Source: Oceaniglobus trochenteri (GTDB taxonomy: Bacteria; Pseudomonadota; Alphaproteobacteria; Rhodobacterales; Rhodobacteraceae). Taken from it: a DNA stretch of 64,000 bases. A program made the position numbers and the translations under genes. Below the pieces are notes generated by a model. That model did not search any database, was not told the DNA's origin, and worked only from the letters and a program-made list of their open reading frames with translations. Shown piece after piece: positions 25,486 to 34,694 of the stretch (position 1 is its first letter; each line of letters opens with the position of its first letter). The stretch covers positions 31,937 through 95,936 of the forward strand of contig NZ_JACNMM010000015.1 in assembly GCF_020529025.1 (NCBI RefSeq). The letters run 5' to 3'.

Positions 25486-26301
25486 ATGCTAAAGATCGAT
25501 GCACTGACGAAGCGCTTCGGGGACAAGATGGCGGTGAATGCCGCCAACATCACCGTCGACAAACCAACCATGATCGGAATTATCGGTCGATCAGGTGCCG
25601 GGAAATCCACGCTTCTGCGCATGGTCAATCGCCTGAGCGATGCCTCCGAGGGCGCGATCAGCTTTGATGGCGAAGAGATCACGTCGCTGCGCGGAGCGGC
25701 CAAGCGCAACTGGCAGTCTCGCTGTGCGATGATCTTTCAGCAGTTCAACCTCGTGCCGCGAATGGATGTTGTATCCAATGTTCTGCACGGGACCCTGAAC
25801 AAGCGTTCCACCTTCGCGACGCTGTTCAACCTGTACCCGCAGGAGGACATCCACAAGGCCATCGAAATCCTCGACCGCCTTGGCATCGCCGAACAGGCGC
25901 CCAAGCGCGCCGAGGCGCTGTCCGGCGGGCAGCAGCAGCGAGTGGCGATCGCGCGGGCCCTGATGCAGGATCCCAAGATCATTCTCGCCGACGAACCTAT
26001 CGCCTCGCTTGATCCGATGAACGCCCAGGTGGTCATGCAGGCGCTGCGTACCATCCACGAGGAAGACGGGCGCATGGTGATCGCCAACCTGCACACGCTG
26101 GATACCGCGCGGCGGTATTGCGACCGGGTGATCGGAATGCGCGACGGCCGGATCGTGTTTGACGGCACGCCCGAGCAACTGACCACGGGCGTTGCACGCG
26201 ACATCTATGGTGCGGGGGCCGACTTTTCCGAGGCCGCGACCTCGACTGAAATTGAAACTCTGGACAGGCCGGAAGTCCGCCATGCGGAAGCCTTCGCCTG
26301 A
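25486..26301 (+). CDS. phnC: Phosphonate ABC transporter ATP-binding protein
   Basis: A 271-residue ATPase driving phosphonate import with PhnD and PhnE. Walker A is GRSGAGKST near residue 34, the signature is [15 protein letters not shown], and Walker B is [12 protein letters not shown], with the switch His in [11 protein letters not shown]. Order phnC-phnD-phnE1-phnE2 is the standard arrangement in this group. The C-terminus extends about 20 residues past the ABC core. It is followed by a small hairpin CCCGCG-N5-CGCGGG at 26314-26330 before phnD. Confidence 0.95.
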   Translation: MLKIDALTKRFGDKMAVNAANITVDKPTMIGIIGRSGAGKSTLLRMVNRLSDASEGAISFDGEEITSLRGAAKRNWQSRCAMIFQQFNLVPRMDVVSNVLHGTLNKRSTFATLFNLYPQEDIHKAIEILDRLGIAEQAPKRAEALSGGQQQRVAIARALMQDPKIILADEPIASLDPMNAQVVMQALRTIHEEDGRMVIANLHTLDTARRYCDRVIGMRDGRIVFDGTPEQLTTGVARDIYGAGADFSEAATSTEIETLDRPEVRHAEAFA

Positions 26302-26360
26302 GCCAGCTGCGACCCCGCGCCTTTCGCGGGCCATCTTCATCACATCCAACGGAGTCAAAG

Positions 26361-27272
26361 ATGAAAAAGACCCTCGCCCTGGCGCTCGCCGCCACAAATT
26401 TTCTCGGCACGGGCGCGATTGCCCAGGACATCACCGAATTCCGCATCGGCATTCTGGGAGGGGAAAACGCCCAGGATCGCATGAATTCCTACCAGTGTCT
26501 GGCCGACTACACGACCCAAGCGCTTGGCGTTGAAACCAAGCTTTTCGCCCCGGCCGACTATAACGGCGTGATCCAGGGCCTGCTTGGCGGCACCATTGAC
26601 ATGGCATGGCTGGGCGCTTCCGCTTATGCCGCCACCTACCTGCAAGATCCCGAAGCGGTCGAGCCTGTGCTGGTCAAGGTGAATGTCGATGGCTCCATCG
26701 GTTACCACTCGATCGGTTTCGCCCGCAAGGACAGCGGGGTCACCTCGCTGGACGACATGGAAGGAAAGGTGTTCGGCTTTGGTGATCCGAACTCGACCTC
26801 GGGCTATCTGATCCCGTCGATCGAGATCCCGCGCTACAAGGACGGTATCACGATGGAGTCCGGTGAATATTTCGGTGAAGTAAAATTCACCGGTGGCCAC
26901 GAGCAGACCATCGTTGCCGTCGCCAATGGCGACATCGACGGTGGCGTGACCTGGGCGGACGGTCAGGGCAACTGGGAAGACGGCTATAACTCGGGCGCCC
27001 TGCGCAAGGCTGTCGATGCTGGTCTGGTCGACATGAACGATATGGTTGAGATCTGGAAGTCGAATGTCATCCCCGAAGGCCCGGTGGTGCTGCGCAAGGC
27101 GCTTCCTGCCGATGTGCGGGCAACCATGACCGCGCTGGTGGACGGCCTGTACGAGAGCGACCCCGATTGCGCCTATGGTGTGGCTGCGGGCGATACGCTC
27201 GGTTTCCAGCCCGTGGGGCATGACACCTACATTTCCATCGTCGAGGCCCGCAAAGCCGAGATCGGCGGCTAG
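26361..27272 (+). CDS. phnD: Phosphonate ABC transporter periplasmic binding protein
   Basis: The 303-residue protein has a signal peptide MKKTLALALAATNFLGTGAIAQ and then a class II solute-binding fold. Key family pieces are FRIGILGGENAQDRM, AWLGASAYAA, FGDPNSTSGYLIP (phosphonate-oxygen contacts) and GGVTWADGQGNW. GGAG about 10 nt before the ATG supports the start. It binds alkylphosphonates such as 2-aminoethylphosphonate with broad specificity. A strong hairpin with a T-rich tail follows 18 nt after the stop and may raise phnD levels above the permeases. Confidence 0.95.
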   Translation: MKKTLALALAATNFLGTGAIAQDITEFRIGILGGENAQDRMNSYQCLADYTTQALGVETKLFAPADYNGVIQGLLGGTIDMAWLGASAYAATYLQDPEAVEPVLVKVNVDGSIGYHSIGFARKDSGVTSLDDMEGKVFGFGDPNSTSGYLIPSIEIPRYKDGITMESGEYFGEVKFTGGHEQTIVAVANGDIDGGVTWADGQGNWEDGYNSGALRKAVDAGLVDMNDMVEIWKSNVIPEGPVVLRKALPADVRATMTALVDGLYESDPDCAYGVAAGDTLGFQPVGHDTYISIVEARKAEIGG

Positions 27273-27290
27273 TCCGGTTTCATGACGTCT

Positions 27291-27326
27291 CCGGCAGCCC
27301 TCAGGAGGGCTGCCGGTATTTCTTTT
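27291..27326 (+). terminator. Intra-operon terminator or mRNA-stabilising hairpin after phnD
   Basis: CCGGCAGCCC-TCAGGA-GGGCTGCCGG forms a perfect 10-bp stem (the loop bases can add two more pairs), followed by TATTTCTTTT. This is a textbook intrinsic terminator, yet phnE1 begins only 11 bases later. Partial read-through would give high PhnD and low PhnE, the usual stoichiometry of binding-protein transporters. Confidence 0.8.
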
Positions 27327-27336
27327 CGGGGGCAGG

Positions 27337-28212
27337 ATGGCAGATATATCACTTGGCAGCGCATCGCAGGGCCTGGACGGCATTCAGTCCAGCTACATGG
27401 CTCAGGTGCAAAGGCGCAGGCTTTATGGCGGGCTGACGCTCCTGATTTTTGTCGTGCTCATGGTGTCGGGGTTCAATATTGCCGACGACCGGAACGCTGG
27501 CGGCTTCTGGGAAGGATTGCACCAGATCGGCGACTACCCGGCCGATGTGCTGTCCGAGGCCTGGGAAAAGCGCGCCGATCTGCCGTCACTGATCGCCACG
27601 TATCTCCCCGCCCTGGTCGAGACCGTCAACATTGCCGCCGTTTCAACTCTGATAGGTGCAATTGGTGGCCTGTTCCTGTCGCTTCTGGGCACGCGCGGCC
27701 TGGCCAGATGGCCCCGCTTGATACCGGTCTTCCGCCGTATTTCGGATATCATGCGAGCGGTTCCGGAGATCGTGGTTGCTTTGGTATTGATCTTCGTTCT
27801 TGGCGGCGGCCCGGTCCCCGCAATGATCGCCATCGCCATCCATACCGCGGGCGCCTTGGGGAAGATGTTTTCGGAAGTGGCCGAGAATGCTGATCTGAAA
27901 CCGGTCGAGGGGTTGGCCTCGACCGGGGCAACATGGTCGCAGTCGATGCTGTTGGGCGTTCTGCCGCAGGTGGCACCCAATTACATCAGCTATGCCCTGC
28001 TGCGCTTCGAGATCAACATCCGCGCCTCGGCAATCCTGGGCTTTGTCGGCGCGGGCGGGCTTGGCTACGAGCTTCGAAATGCAATGGCCTGGGGGCCCGG
28101 ACGCTTTGACGAGGCGACCGCGATCTTCATCCTTCTGTTTGGGACAATCGTGTTCTTCGATCAGGTCTCCAGTCGATACCGCAACCGTCTGACGAAGGGG
28201 CAAGCCCGATGA
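27337..28212 (+). CDS. phnE: Phosphonate ABC transporter permease 1
   Basis: A 291-residue inner-membrane permease with a soluble N-terminal stretch, one helix at about residues 27-45, then the transport core: ETVNIAAVSTLIGAIGGLF, DIMRAVPEIVVALVLIFVLGG and the EAA-type loop VEGLASTGATWSQSMLLGVLP, which docks on the ATPase. The last segment LRFEINIRASAILGFVGAGGLG is diagnostic for PhnE. It overlaps the second permease by 4 nt (ATGA). The pair probably forms a heterodimer, in contrast to the homodimer of E. coli. Confidence 0.93.
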   Translation: MADISLGSASQGLDGIQSSYMAQVQRRRLYGGLTLLIFVVLMVSGFNIADDRNAGGFWEGLHQIGDYPADVLSEAWEKRADLPSLIATYLPALVETVNIAAVSTLIGAIGGLFLSLLGTRGLARWPRLIPVFRRISDIMRAVPEIVVALVLIFVLGGGPVPAMIAIAIHTAGALGKMFSEVAENADLKPVEGLASTGATWSQSMLLGVLPQVAPNYISYALLRFEINIRASAILGFVGAGGLGYELRNAMAWGPGRFDEATAIFILLFGTIVFFDQVSSRYRNRLTKGQAR

Positions 28213-29522
28213 CATCCATTGATCTGGACACAACCAAGCTGCACGCCGACGCCCTCTTTCGCCGCAAACGCCTGATCGGTTTCGGCATTCCCGCCGTCAT
28301 CCTTGCCTATCTGGTCTACATCTTTCTTGCCTTCGATATCCAAGGGCTCGCGGGGCGCGCGAACTGGGACAATGCGGCCACGCTTGCCTCTGACAGTTGG
28401 TCGCACAAGGTACATGTGACCCGCGACAACCGTTCCGGCGAGATCAGCTATACCGTCGAGGGCGAGCGTAGGGGCACCTACCCGGATGGCCAGCGCCCCG
28501 ATTGGGTAACAGGAGACGAGGTGATCACGATCGATCTTGGTGCGGATCACGTCGTCCGCTACCTGCCCGAGAACCGGACCGAGATCGAGATCCCGGATTT
28601 TCCCCTGATCGAGGTGGAGGCCAAGGGCCGCCGCCTGAACAGCAATCTGCCCGGGGATTTGCCCGATTGGATTTCGGCCTCGGATCGCCGCATCGCCATC
28701 ACGACGCCGGAAGGCCGCATCACCCTCACTGGCGCGCGAACCGAAGTCTTCAATTATTTTCCGGGATGGGAGCTTTTCTGGTTCACCCTGGACAGCCCCT
28801 ATCACGGTCAGGGGCTGTCCAGGATCCTGTTCGGCGAACAGTTGGATCCCACCCGCGGCAATATCGAGGGCGCCGTTTCGGATTGGTGGAACAACGCCAT
28901 GTGGCGGCACAAGGATGTCGCCTGGGCAATCGGCGAGACGATTCTCATGGCGTTCCTTGGCACGATGGGCGCGGCAATCCTCGCATTGCCGTTGGCTTTC
29001 CTGGCCGCCAAGGGGTTCTCGCCCGTGATGTTCCTGCGGGCTGCCACACGGCGCTTGTTTGACTTTTTCCGGGGTGTCGATGCCCTGATCTGGACTGTGG
29101 TTCTGGCCCGCGCCTTTGGCCCCGGCCCCCTGACAGGCGCGCTTGCGATCCTGATCACCGACACCGGCACATTCGGGAAGATCTTTTCGGAAGCGCTTGA
29201 AAATGTCGATCAGAAGCAGATCGAAGGGGTCGCCTCCACGGGCGCGAAGCACTTGCAACGCTACAGGTTCGGCGTGATCCCGCAGGTGGTCCCGGTGTTG
29301 CTTGCCCAGATCCTCTATTTCCTTGAATCCAACACGCGGTCGGCCACCATCATCGGGGCCATCACCGGCGGCGGAATCGGACTTATGCTGACGCAGGCGA
29401 TCCAGACCCAGAAGGACTGGGAGGAAGTGGCCTACTACATTGTTCTGATCATTGTCATGGTCATCTTCATGGACTGGTTCTCAGGTTGGTTGCGCGGCAA
29501 ACTGATCGGGAGCAAAGACTGA
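28209..29522 (+). CDS. phnE: Phosphonate ABC transporter permease 2 with large periplasmic insert
   Basis: This 437-residue PhnE paralogue has the same core as phnE1 in its last 210 residues: [60 protein letters not shown] and [20 protein letters not shown]. Between its first helix (about residues 25-43) and the core lies a soluble domain of roughly 180 residues rich in beta-like sequence ([18 protein letters not shown]), probably periplasmic. This domain is not in E. coli PhnE. It may serve substrate docking or PhnD contact. The stop overlaps the ATG of the acetyltransferase by one base (TGATG). Confidence 0.9.
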   Translation: MTSIDLDTTKLHADALFRRKRLIGFGIPAVILAYLVYIFLAFDIQGLAGRANWDNAATLASDSWSHKVHVTRDNRSGEISYTVEGERRGTYPDGQRPDWVTGDEVITIDLGADHVVRYLPENRTEIEIPDFPLIEVEAKGRRLNSNLPGDLPDWISASDRRIAITTPEGRITLTGARTEVFNYFPGWELFWFTLDSPYHGQGLSRILFGEQLDPTRGNIEGAVSDWWNNAMWRHKDVAWAIGETILMAFLGTMGAAILALPLAFLAAKGFSPVMFLRAATRRLFDFFRGVDALIWTVVLARAFGPGPLTGALAILITDTGTFGKIFSEALENVDQKQIEGVASTGAKHLQRYRFGVIPQVVPVLLAQILYFLESNTRSATIIGAITGGGIGLMLTQAIQTQKDWEEVAYYIVLIIVMVIFMDWFSGWLRGKLIGSKD

Positions 29523-30139
29523 TGGCACGGCTTTCGGCAAGCCGCCCGTTCATCCACCCCGAATGCGAGATCACGGATAGTACCTTCGGAGCTTTCGTGG
29601 AGATCGGCAAAGGCAGCCGTGTGGCAAACTCGCGCATTGGCGACTACAGCTATTGCGACAGATACGCCGACATCGCGAACGCCCAGATTGGCAAGTTCGC
29701 CAATATTGCAGCGTTTTCGCGGATCGGAGCGACCGACCACCCCCTCGACACGGCGGCCTGCCACCATTTCCTGTACCGTTCTGACGATTACTGGGATGAC
29801 GCCGGGCGGGACATGGAGTTCTTTGAACGCCGCAAATCCCGTACGGCCTTTGTCGGCCACGACACCTGGATCGGGGCGGGCGCGATTATCAAGCCCGAAG
29901 TCACCCTTGGCCATGGTGCCGTGGTGGCGGCTGGTGCGGTCGTGACCAAGGATGTTGCCCCCTACACCATAGTGGCCGGCACCCCTGCCAAACCTCTGCG
30001 CCTGCGGCAACCGCGCGAGATTGCGGACCGCCTGATTGCTTTGGCGTGGTGGGACTGGCCGCATGAAGACATCCGGCAGGCACTGGATGATTTCCGCTCC
30101 CTCAAGGCAGAAGCGTTTCTTGAGAAATACGAGGTCTAG
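29522..30139 (+). CDS. Phosphonate-locus hexapeptide acetyltransferase
   Basis: The 205-residue protein is built of left-handed beta-helix hexapeptide repeats ([20 protein letters not shown] and [20 protein letters not shown]), with the loop [17 protein letters not shown] holding the His used by the xenobiotic/chloramphenicol acetyltransferase branch. It is the subfamily regularly seen in phn clusters (threonine-type phosphonate-associated transferase). It may acetylate aminophosphonates, as PhnO does by a different fold. Its stop and that of phnF share the CTAG at 30136-30139 in convergent genes. Substrate not established. Confidence 0.85.
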   Translation: MARLSASRPFIHPECEITDSTFGAFVEIGKGSRVANSRIGDYSYCDRYADIANAQIGKFANIAAFSRIGATDHPLDTAACHHFLYRSDDYWDDAGRDMEFFERRKSRTAFVGHDTWIGAGAIIKPEVTLGHGAVVAAGAVVTKDVAPYTIVAGTPAKPLRLRQPREIADRLIALAWWDWPHEDIRQALDDFRSLKAEAFLEKYEV

Positions 30140-30855
30140 CCGTCCAACGTAAGCGTCACCCTGTCGCCCGCGAACCAGGTCCGCCCATATTCGACGGGCA
30201 AGCCAGAGCCGTCCACGTTCACCCCCGTGGACCTCAGAAGCGGGTCTCCTTCGGGCAGTTGAAGATGCAGCGCGTGGGTGGCGGTAGCGCGAACGGCGGT
30301 CAGGCGCGTCGAGGCGCGCGTATAGTCCGATATCCCGACAACGCGCAGGGCCTCGGTCACACTGCTGGTTTCGCTCAGGGCCTGTGCGATGCCTGCAAGG
30401 CGCGCCAGTGGAAACAGGCTTTCGAATACCGCGATGGGCTGTCCGTCAGAAAGAGAAAGACCGTGGTAGGCGCAAACCGGGTCACATGGGGCGATCTGCA
30501 ACGCCTTGGCTTCCCCCGTCGTCGCCGACCGCACCTCCACCTGCAAGACGCGCTTGTCTGGCCGTCTGCCGGCCGCAATCAGATTTTCATGGAAGCGGAC
30601 CCGCGTGCCAATGGGATAATCGGTTGGTGCTGCCGTCACAAAGGCCCCCGCGCCGCGCCGCGTGCGCACCAGCCCCTCTTCAACCAGGGCCGAGAGCCCA
30701 TGCCGCACGGTGTGGCGATTGACGCCGAACCTGTCGGCCAGGTCGGCTTCGGTCGGCAACCTGTCACCGGGGGAATAGCGACCTTCGGCTAGATCGCTTC
30801 GCAGCGCATCGGCAATGGCCTGCCAGATCGGAGTCTTGCTGCCCTTGTTACGCAA
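30136..30855 (-). CDS. phnF: GntR-family (HutC/UTRA) phosphonate operon regulator
   Basis: A 239-residue regulator with an N-terminal winged helix (residues 8-72: [20 protein letters not shown] is the recognition region) and a C-terminal UTRA ligand domain ending with [20 protein letters not shown] domains bind small effectors, probably phosphate or a phosphonate. It is divergent from phnG by 81 bp and convergent with the acetyltransferase. The repeated GTATAG motif at 30902-30917 between phnF and phnG is its most likely binding site. Confidence 0.92.
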   Translation of the reverse strand: MRNKGSKTPIWQAIADALRSDLAEGRYSPGDRLPTEADLADRFGVNRHTVRHGLSALVEEGLVRTRRGAGAFVTAAPTDYPIGTRVRFHENLIAAGRRPDKRVLQVEVRSATTGEAKALQIAPCDPVCAYHGLSLSDGQPIAVFESLFPLARLAGIAQALSETSSVTEALRVVGISDYTRASTRLTAVRATATHALHLQLPEGDPLLRSTGVNVDGSGLPVEYGRTWFAGDRVTLTLDG

Positions 30856-30901
30856 AATTCACAAAACTCCTCTGTCTTCGCGGGGCGAATCCGCTAGAAT
30901 A

Positions 30902-30917
30902 AGTATAGTTGTATAGA
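30902..30917 (+). promoter_or_regulatory. Repeated GTATAG motif, candidate PhnF operator
   Basis: The phnF-phnG intergenic region contains AAGTATAGTTGTATAG: two GTATAG copies 8 bp apart, centred on TATA sequences typical of HutC-subfamily GntR sites. A TAGAAT at 30895-30900 could be a -10 box for phnG, so binding here would block both directions. Confidence 0.5.
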
Positions 30918-30936
30918 ATATGGAAAAGTTGTCGAG

Positions 30937-31392
30937 ATGAAAGACACTTTCGATGAAAACACCGCTCGCAGGGCCTGGATGGCATTGCTTGCAAAGGCGC
31001 CCGAAGGCCGGGTTGCCGCCTTGCTTGCCGCAGCGATGGCGCGCCCGGTCTTCGACTGGCTGCGCGCACCGGAAATTGGCAGCGCCATGGTACGTGGCCG
31101 GGCAGGCGGAACGGGCGCGCCATTCAACCTCGGCGAAGTGACTGTGACGCGCTGCGCTTTGACGCTGGAAAGCGGCGAAGTGGGGCACGCGTACATACAG
31201 GGGCGGCGCAAGGCAGATGCCGAAGCGGCCGCTCTGGTCGATGGCCTGATGCAGGGACCGGCGGCAGAACAGGTCCGCAAGGCGGTTCTGGAACCCCTCG
31301 AAGCCGAACGGAAAGACCGCGTTTCGAAACGCGCCGCCAGGGCGGCCGCCACCAAGGTCGAGTTCTTCACATTGATGCGGGGAGAGGATTGA
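30937..31392 (+). CDS. phnG: C-P lyase core subunit PhnG
   Basis: A 151-residue component of the PhnGHIJ core complex, which works with PhnI to transfer the phosphonate to the ribose C1 of ATP, releasing adenine. Family signatures are ARRAWMALLAKAP near the N-terminus, MVRGRAGGTGAPFNLGEVTV in the middle, and the helix with YIQGRRKADAEAAALVDGLM. It begins the phnGHIJKLN run, and its TGA overlaps the phnH ATG by one base. No Shine-Dalgarno stands out (GTCGAG precedes the ATG). Confidence 0.94.
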   Translation: MKDTFDENTARRAWMALLAKAPEGRVAALLAAAMARPVFDWLRAPEIGSAMVRGRAGGTGAPFNLGEVTVTRCALTLESGEVGHAYIQGRRKADAEAAALVDGLMQGPAAEQVRKAVLEPLEAERKDRVSKRAARAAATKVEFFTLMRGED

Positions 31393-31982
31393 TGCAGGCC
31401 GAAACACTTGCAGGCGGATTTGACACTCCGGCGGTGCAGTCCGCCCATGCCTTTCGCGGCCTGCTGGAGGCGATGGCACGCCCCGGAACCGTACGGCAGA
31501 TTGGCGGCGCGGCACCGCCCAGGCCCCTGTCCCCGGCCGCCGGTTGCGCTTTGCTGACGCTCTGCGACACCGATACGCCGGTCTACCTTGCCGGCGGCGC
31601 TGATTGCGACGCCGTGCGCGCCTGGCTGGCGTTTCACACCGGGGCACCTTTGACCGGACCGTCTCACTGCGCCTTCGCCATCGGGCGATGGGAGGATTTG
31701 CTGCCGCTGAGCGCCTACCCGACCGGAACGTCCGAATATCCCGACCGTTCTGCGACGCTGATCGTGGATGGTACCGATTTTGCCAAGCCAGGCGCAGTCC
31801 TGCGGGGGCCCGGCATCAGCGGGCAAGCCACCATGGCCCTGCCCGGGATCAAAGCCTTTCAGGACAACAACGCGCTTTTTCCCTTGGGCCTTGATTTCAT
31901 CTTTGCTGGCGGAAGTCGGATCGCAGCATTGCCGCGTTCGACGAAGATCACCGCGCCCGCCACCGTGACGGAGGTCTTCTGA
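31392..31982 (+). CDS. phnH: C-P lyase core subunit PhnH
   Basis: The 196-residue protein matches PhnH, a PLP-transferase-like fold without the cofactor that completes the PhnGHI complex. Recognisable parts are SAHAFRGLLEAMARPGTV, ALLTLCDTDTPVYL, HCAFAIGRW and the C-terminal FPLGLDFIFA followed by IAALPRST. The ATG at 31392 overlaps the phnG stop (TGATG); a TTG at 31389 is less likely. It overlaps phnI by one base in the same way. Confidence 0.94.
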   Translation: MQAETLAGGFDTPAVQSAHAFRGLLEAMARPGTVRQIGGAAPPRPLSPAAGCALLTLCDTDTPVYLAGGADCDAVRAWLAFHTGAPLTGPSHCAFAIGRWEDLLPLSAYPTGTSEYPDRSATLIVDGTDFAKPGAVLRGPGISGQATMALPGIKAFQDNNALFPLGLDFIFAGGSRIAALPRSTKITAPATVTEVF

Positions 31983-33070
31983 TGTATGTTGCTGTAAAAG
32001 GCGGCGAACGCGCCATTGAAAGCGCCCATGCCTGGCTTGCGGAAGAGCGCCGGGGCGACACGAGCATTTCCGAACTCGGCATTCCGCAGATCCGCGAGCA
32101 ACTGAAGCTTTCCGTGGATCGCGTGATGGCCGAAGGTTCGCTCTATGATCCCGACCTCGCGGCCCTTGCGATCAAGCAATCCCGTGGCGATCTGATTGAG
32201 GCGATATTCCTGATCCGGGCCTATCGCACGACGCTGCCCCGGTTCGGGGCGTCCAGCCCCGTCGACACGGGCGCGATGTCCTGTGATCGCCGTATCTCGG
32301 CAACCTTCAAGGATCTCCCGGGCGGGCAGATTCTGGGGCCGACGTTCGACTACACGCACCGTCTGCTCGATTTCAAGCTGGCCGCCGAGGGGGAGTTGCC
32401 CCAGGCCCCCACACGGGAGGCTACCCCCGGGAACGTGCCCCATGTTACCGAATTCCTGAACCGCGAGGGCCTGATCGAAGAGGCACCGCACGACGACACC
32501 CCACCGCCCGACCTGACCCGCGAACCGCTTGAGATGCCAGCGGACCGCGCCCTGCGCCTTCAGGCCCTGACCCGGGCGGACGAAGGCTTTACTCTCGGTC
32601 TCGCCTACTCCACCCAGCGCGGCTATGGGCGCAACCATGCCTTCGTGGGTGAATTGCGGATTGGCGCGGTCGCGGTCGAAATGGACATCCCCGAGTTGGG
32701 TTTTGCCATCGAGATCGGCGAGATCACCTTGACAGAATGCGAAACGGTCAACCAGTTCAAGGGATCGAAAACCGAGCCGCCGCAATTCACGCGCGGCTAT
32801 GGTTTGGTCTTCGGACAAAGCGAACGCAAGGCGATTTCCATGGCCTTGGTCGACCGTGCGCTGCGCTGGGAAGAGCTTGGCGAAGACAACGTCGGCGCAC
32901 CCGCGCAGGACACCGAATTTGTCCTTTATCATGCAGACAACATTCAGGCGACGGGCTTCCTCGAACATATCAAGCTGCCCCACTACGTCGATTTCCAGTC
33001 CGAGCTGGAGCTCGTGCGCAAGCTGCGCCGTGAGGCCGGCGCAACTGAAACTCAGGAGGCCGCGGAATGA
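31982..33070 (+). CDS. phnI: C-P lyase core subunit PhnI
   Basis: A 362-residue nucleosidase subunit of the C-P lyase complex. It opens with the invariant MYVAVKGGERAIESAHAWL, continues with ISELGIPQIREQLKLSVDRV, and ends with LPHYVDFQSELELVRKLR. PhnI alone acts as a purine nucleosidase; with PhnGHL it makes ribose-1-alkylphosphonate-5-triphosphate. It is coupled to phnH (1-nt overlap) and phnJ (4-nt overlap), so all core subunits can be translated at equal rates. Confidence 0.95.
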   Translation: MYVAVKGGERAIESAHAWLAEERRGDTSISELGIPQIREQLKLSVDRVMAEGSLYDPDLAALAIKQSRGDLIEAIFLIRAYRTTLPRFGASSPVDTGAMSCDRRISATFKDLPGGQILGPTFDYTHRLLDFKLAAEGELPQAPTREATPGNVPHVTEFLNREGLIEEAPHDDTPPPDLTREPLEMPADRALRLQALTRADEGFTLGLAYSTQRGYGRNHAFVGELRIGAVAVEMDIPELGFAIEIGEITLTECETVNQFKGSKTEPPQFTRGYGLVFGQSERKAISMALVDRALRWEELGEDNVGAPAQDTEFVLYHADNIQATGFLEHIKLPHYVDFQSELELVRKLRREAGATETQEAAE

Positions 33071-33924
33071 CCGACCAAGCCTACAACTTCGCCTATCTGG
33101 ATGAGCAGACCAAACGGATGATCCGGCGTGCGATCCTGAAAGGGCTGGCGATCCCCGGGTATCAGGTGCCCTTTGCCAGCCGCGAAATGCCGATGCCCTA
33201 TGGCTGGGGCACGGGCGGCGTTCAGGTTTCGGCCGCAGTGCTGACACCCGACGATACGTTGAAGGTCATCGACCAGGGGGCGGACGACACGACCAACGCC
33301 GTATCGATCCGCACGTTCTTTGAACGCACGGCGGGGGTAAAGACGACAACCAGAACCACCGACGCAAGCGTCATCCAGACCCGCCACCGTATCCCGGAAG
33401 AGCCGCTCACCGACAATCAGATCCTTGTCTACCAGGTTCCCATCCCCGAACCCCTGCGCTTTCTGGAACCCCGCGAAAGCGAGACCCGCAAGATGCACAG
33501 CCTTGAGGAATACGGGCTGATGCATGTGAAGCTTTACGAAGATATCTCCCGGCATGGCCATATCGCGACGTCCTATGCCTATCCGGTCAAGATCGAGGGG
33601 CGCTATGTCATGGACCCGTCGCCGATCCCCAAGTTCGACAACCCGAAGCTGGGCGACATGGCCGCGATCCAGCTTTTCGGCGCAGGGCGCGAACAGAGGA
33701 TCTATGCGTTGCCGCCCTACACGCAGGTGGTCAGCCTCGATTTCGAAGATCACCCATTCGAAGCCAGCAAGGCCGATCACCCCTGCGGCCTGTGCGACGC
33801 GACGGACAGCTATCTCGACGAGGTCATCATCGATGATACCGGCGGGCGGATGTTCGTCTGCTCGGACACCGACTATTGCGCCGCGCGTCAGGCGGCAGGT
33901 TTCAAAGGAAAGGACGCGGCATGA
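33067..33924 (+). CDS. phnJ: C-P lyase catalytic subunit PhnJ (radical SAM)
   Basis: PhnJ cleaves the carbon-phosphorus bond, forming an alkane and 5-phosphoribosyl-1,2-cyclic phosphate. The unusual cluster motif C-x2-C-x21-C is present at C240, C243 and C265, with the fourth conserved cysteine at C271, matching E. coli C241/C244/C266/C272. The N-terminus YNFAYLDEQTKRMIRRAILK and the middle PYGWGTGGVQVSA are also conserved. At 285 residues the length is normal, and nothing is truncated. The gene overlaps phnK by 4 nt. Confidence 0.96.
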   Translation: MTDQAYNFAYLDEQTKRMIRRAILKGLAIPGYQVPFASREMPMPYGWGTGGVQVSAAVLTPDDTLKVIDQGADDTTNAVSIRTFFERTAGVKTTTRTTDASVIQTRHRIPEEPLTDNQILVYQVPIPEPLRFLEPRESETRKMHSLEEYGLMHVKLYEDISRHGHIATSYAYPVKIEGRYVMDPSPIPKFDNPKLGDMAAIQLFGAGREQRIYALPPYTQVVSLDFEDHPFEASKADHPCGLCDATDSYLDEVIIDDTGGRMFVCSDTDYCAARQAAGFKGKDAA

Positions 33925-34691
33925 GGCCCTTGTTGTCAGTGCAGGGCGTAGCCAAACGCTACGGTGCGCATATCGGCTGCGCCGATGTCTCCTTTGACCT
34001 TTATCCCGGTGAAGTCATGGGCATTGTCGGCGAAAGCGGATCCGGCAAGTCAACGCTGCTGAATTGCATGGCCGGGCACCTTGCGCCCGATGCCGGACAG
34101 GTGGTGTTTGACACCCGCGCGGAGGGACCGAAAGACACCGTTACAATGTCGGAGCCCGAGCGCCGGATGCTCTCGCGCACCGACTGGGCCTTTGTTCACC
34201 AACACGCCCGCGACGGGCTGCGCATGGGGGTTAGCGCAGGCGGCAATGTGGGCGAGCGGCTGATGGCTGTGGGCGCGCGTCACTATGGCGAAATCCGCGG
34301 TAAGGCCACCGATTGGCTGGAGAGGGTCGAGATCGACGCCGCGCGCATCGATGACCGCCCCACAACCTTTTCAGGCGGCATGCAGCAGCGCCTACAGATC
34401 GCCCGCAACTTGGTGACGGGTCCGCGACTGGTCTTCATGGATGAACCCACCGGCGGGCTGGATGTGTCGGTGCAGGCACGATTGCTTGATCTTTTGCGCG
34501 GCCTTGTCCGTGACATGGGGCTTTCGGCCATCATCGTCACGCATGATCTGGCCGTGGTGCGGCTGTTGGCCGATCGGCTGATGGTGATGAAATCCGGCCG
34601 CGTGGTCGAGGCGGGCCTCACCGACCAGGTGCTGGATGACCCCCAGCACGCCTATAGCCAGCTTCTTGTTTCTTCCGTCTTGCAGGTGTGA
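33921..34691 (+). CDS. phnK: C-P lyase ABC-type subunit PhnK
   Basis: A 256-residue ATPase that associates with the PhnGHIJ core rather than a membrane permease. Walker A is GESGSGKSTLL, the signature is FSGGMQQRLQIARNL, Walker B is LVFMDEPTGGLD, and the switch is VTHDLAVV. The ATG at 33921 overlaps the phnJ stop; a longer frame starting at 33876 lies inside phnJ. The gene is followed by phnL after 3 nt. Confidence 0.94.
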   Translation: MRPLLSVQGVAKRYGAHIGCADVSFDLYPGEVMGIVGESGSGKSTLLNCMAGHLAPDAGQVVFDTRAEGPKDTVTMSEPERRMLSRTDWAFVHQHARDGLRMGVSAGGNVGERLMAVGARHYGEIRGKATDWLERVEIDAARIDDRPTTFSGGMQQRLQIARNLVTGPRLVFMDEPTGGLDVSVQARLLDLLRGLVRDMGLSAIIVTHDLAVVRLLADRLMVMKSGRVVEAGLTDQVLDDPQHAYSQLLVSSVLQV

Positions 34692-34694
34692 GCC

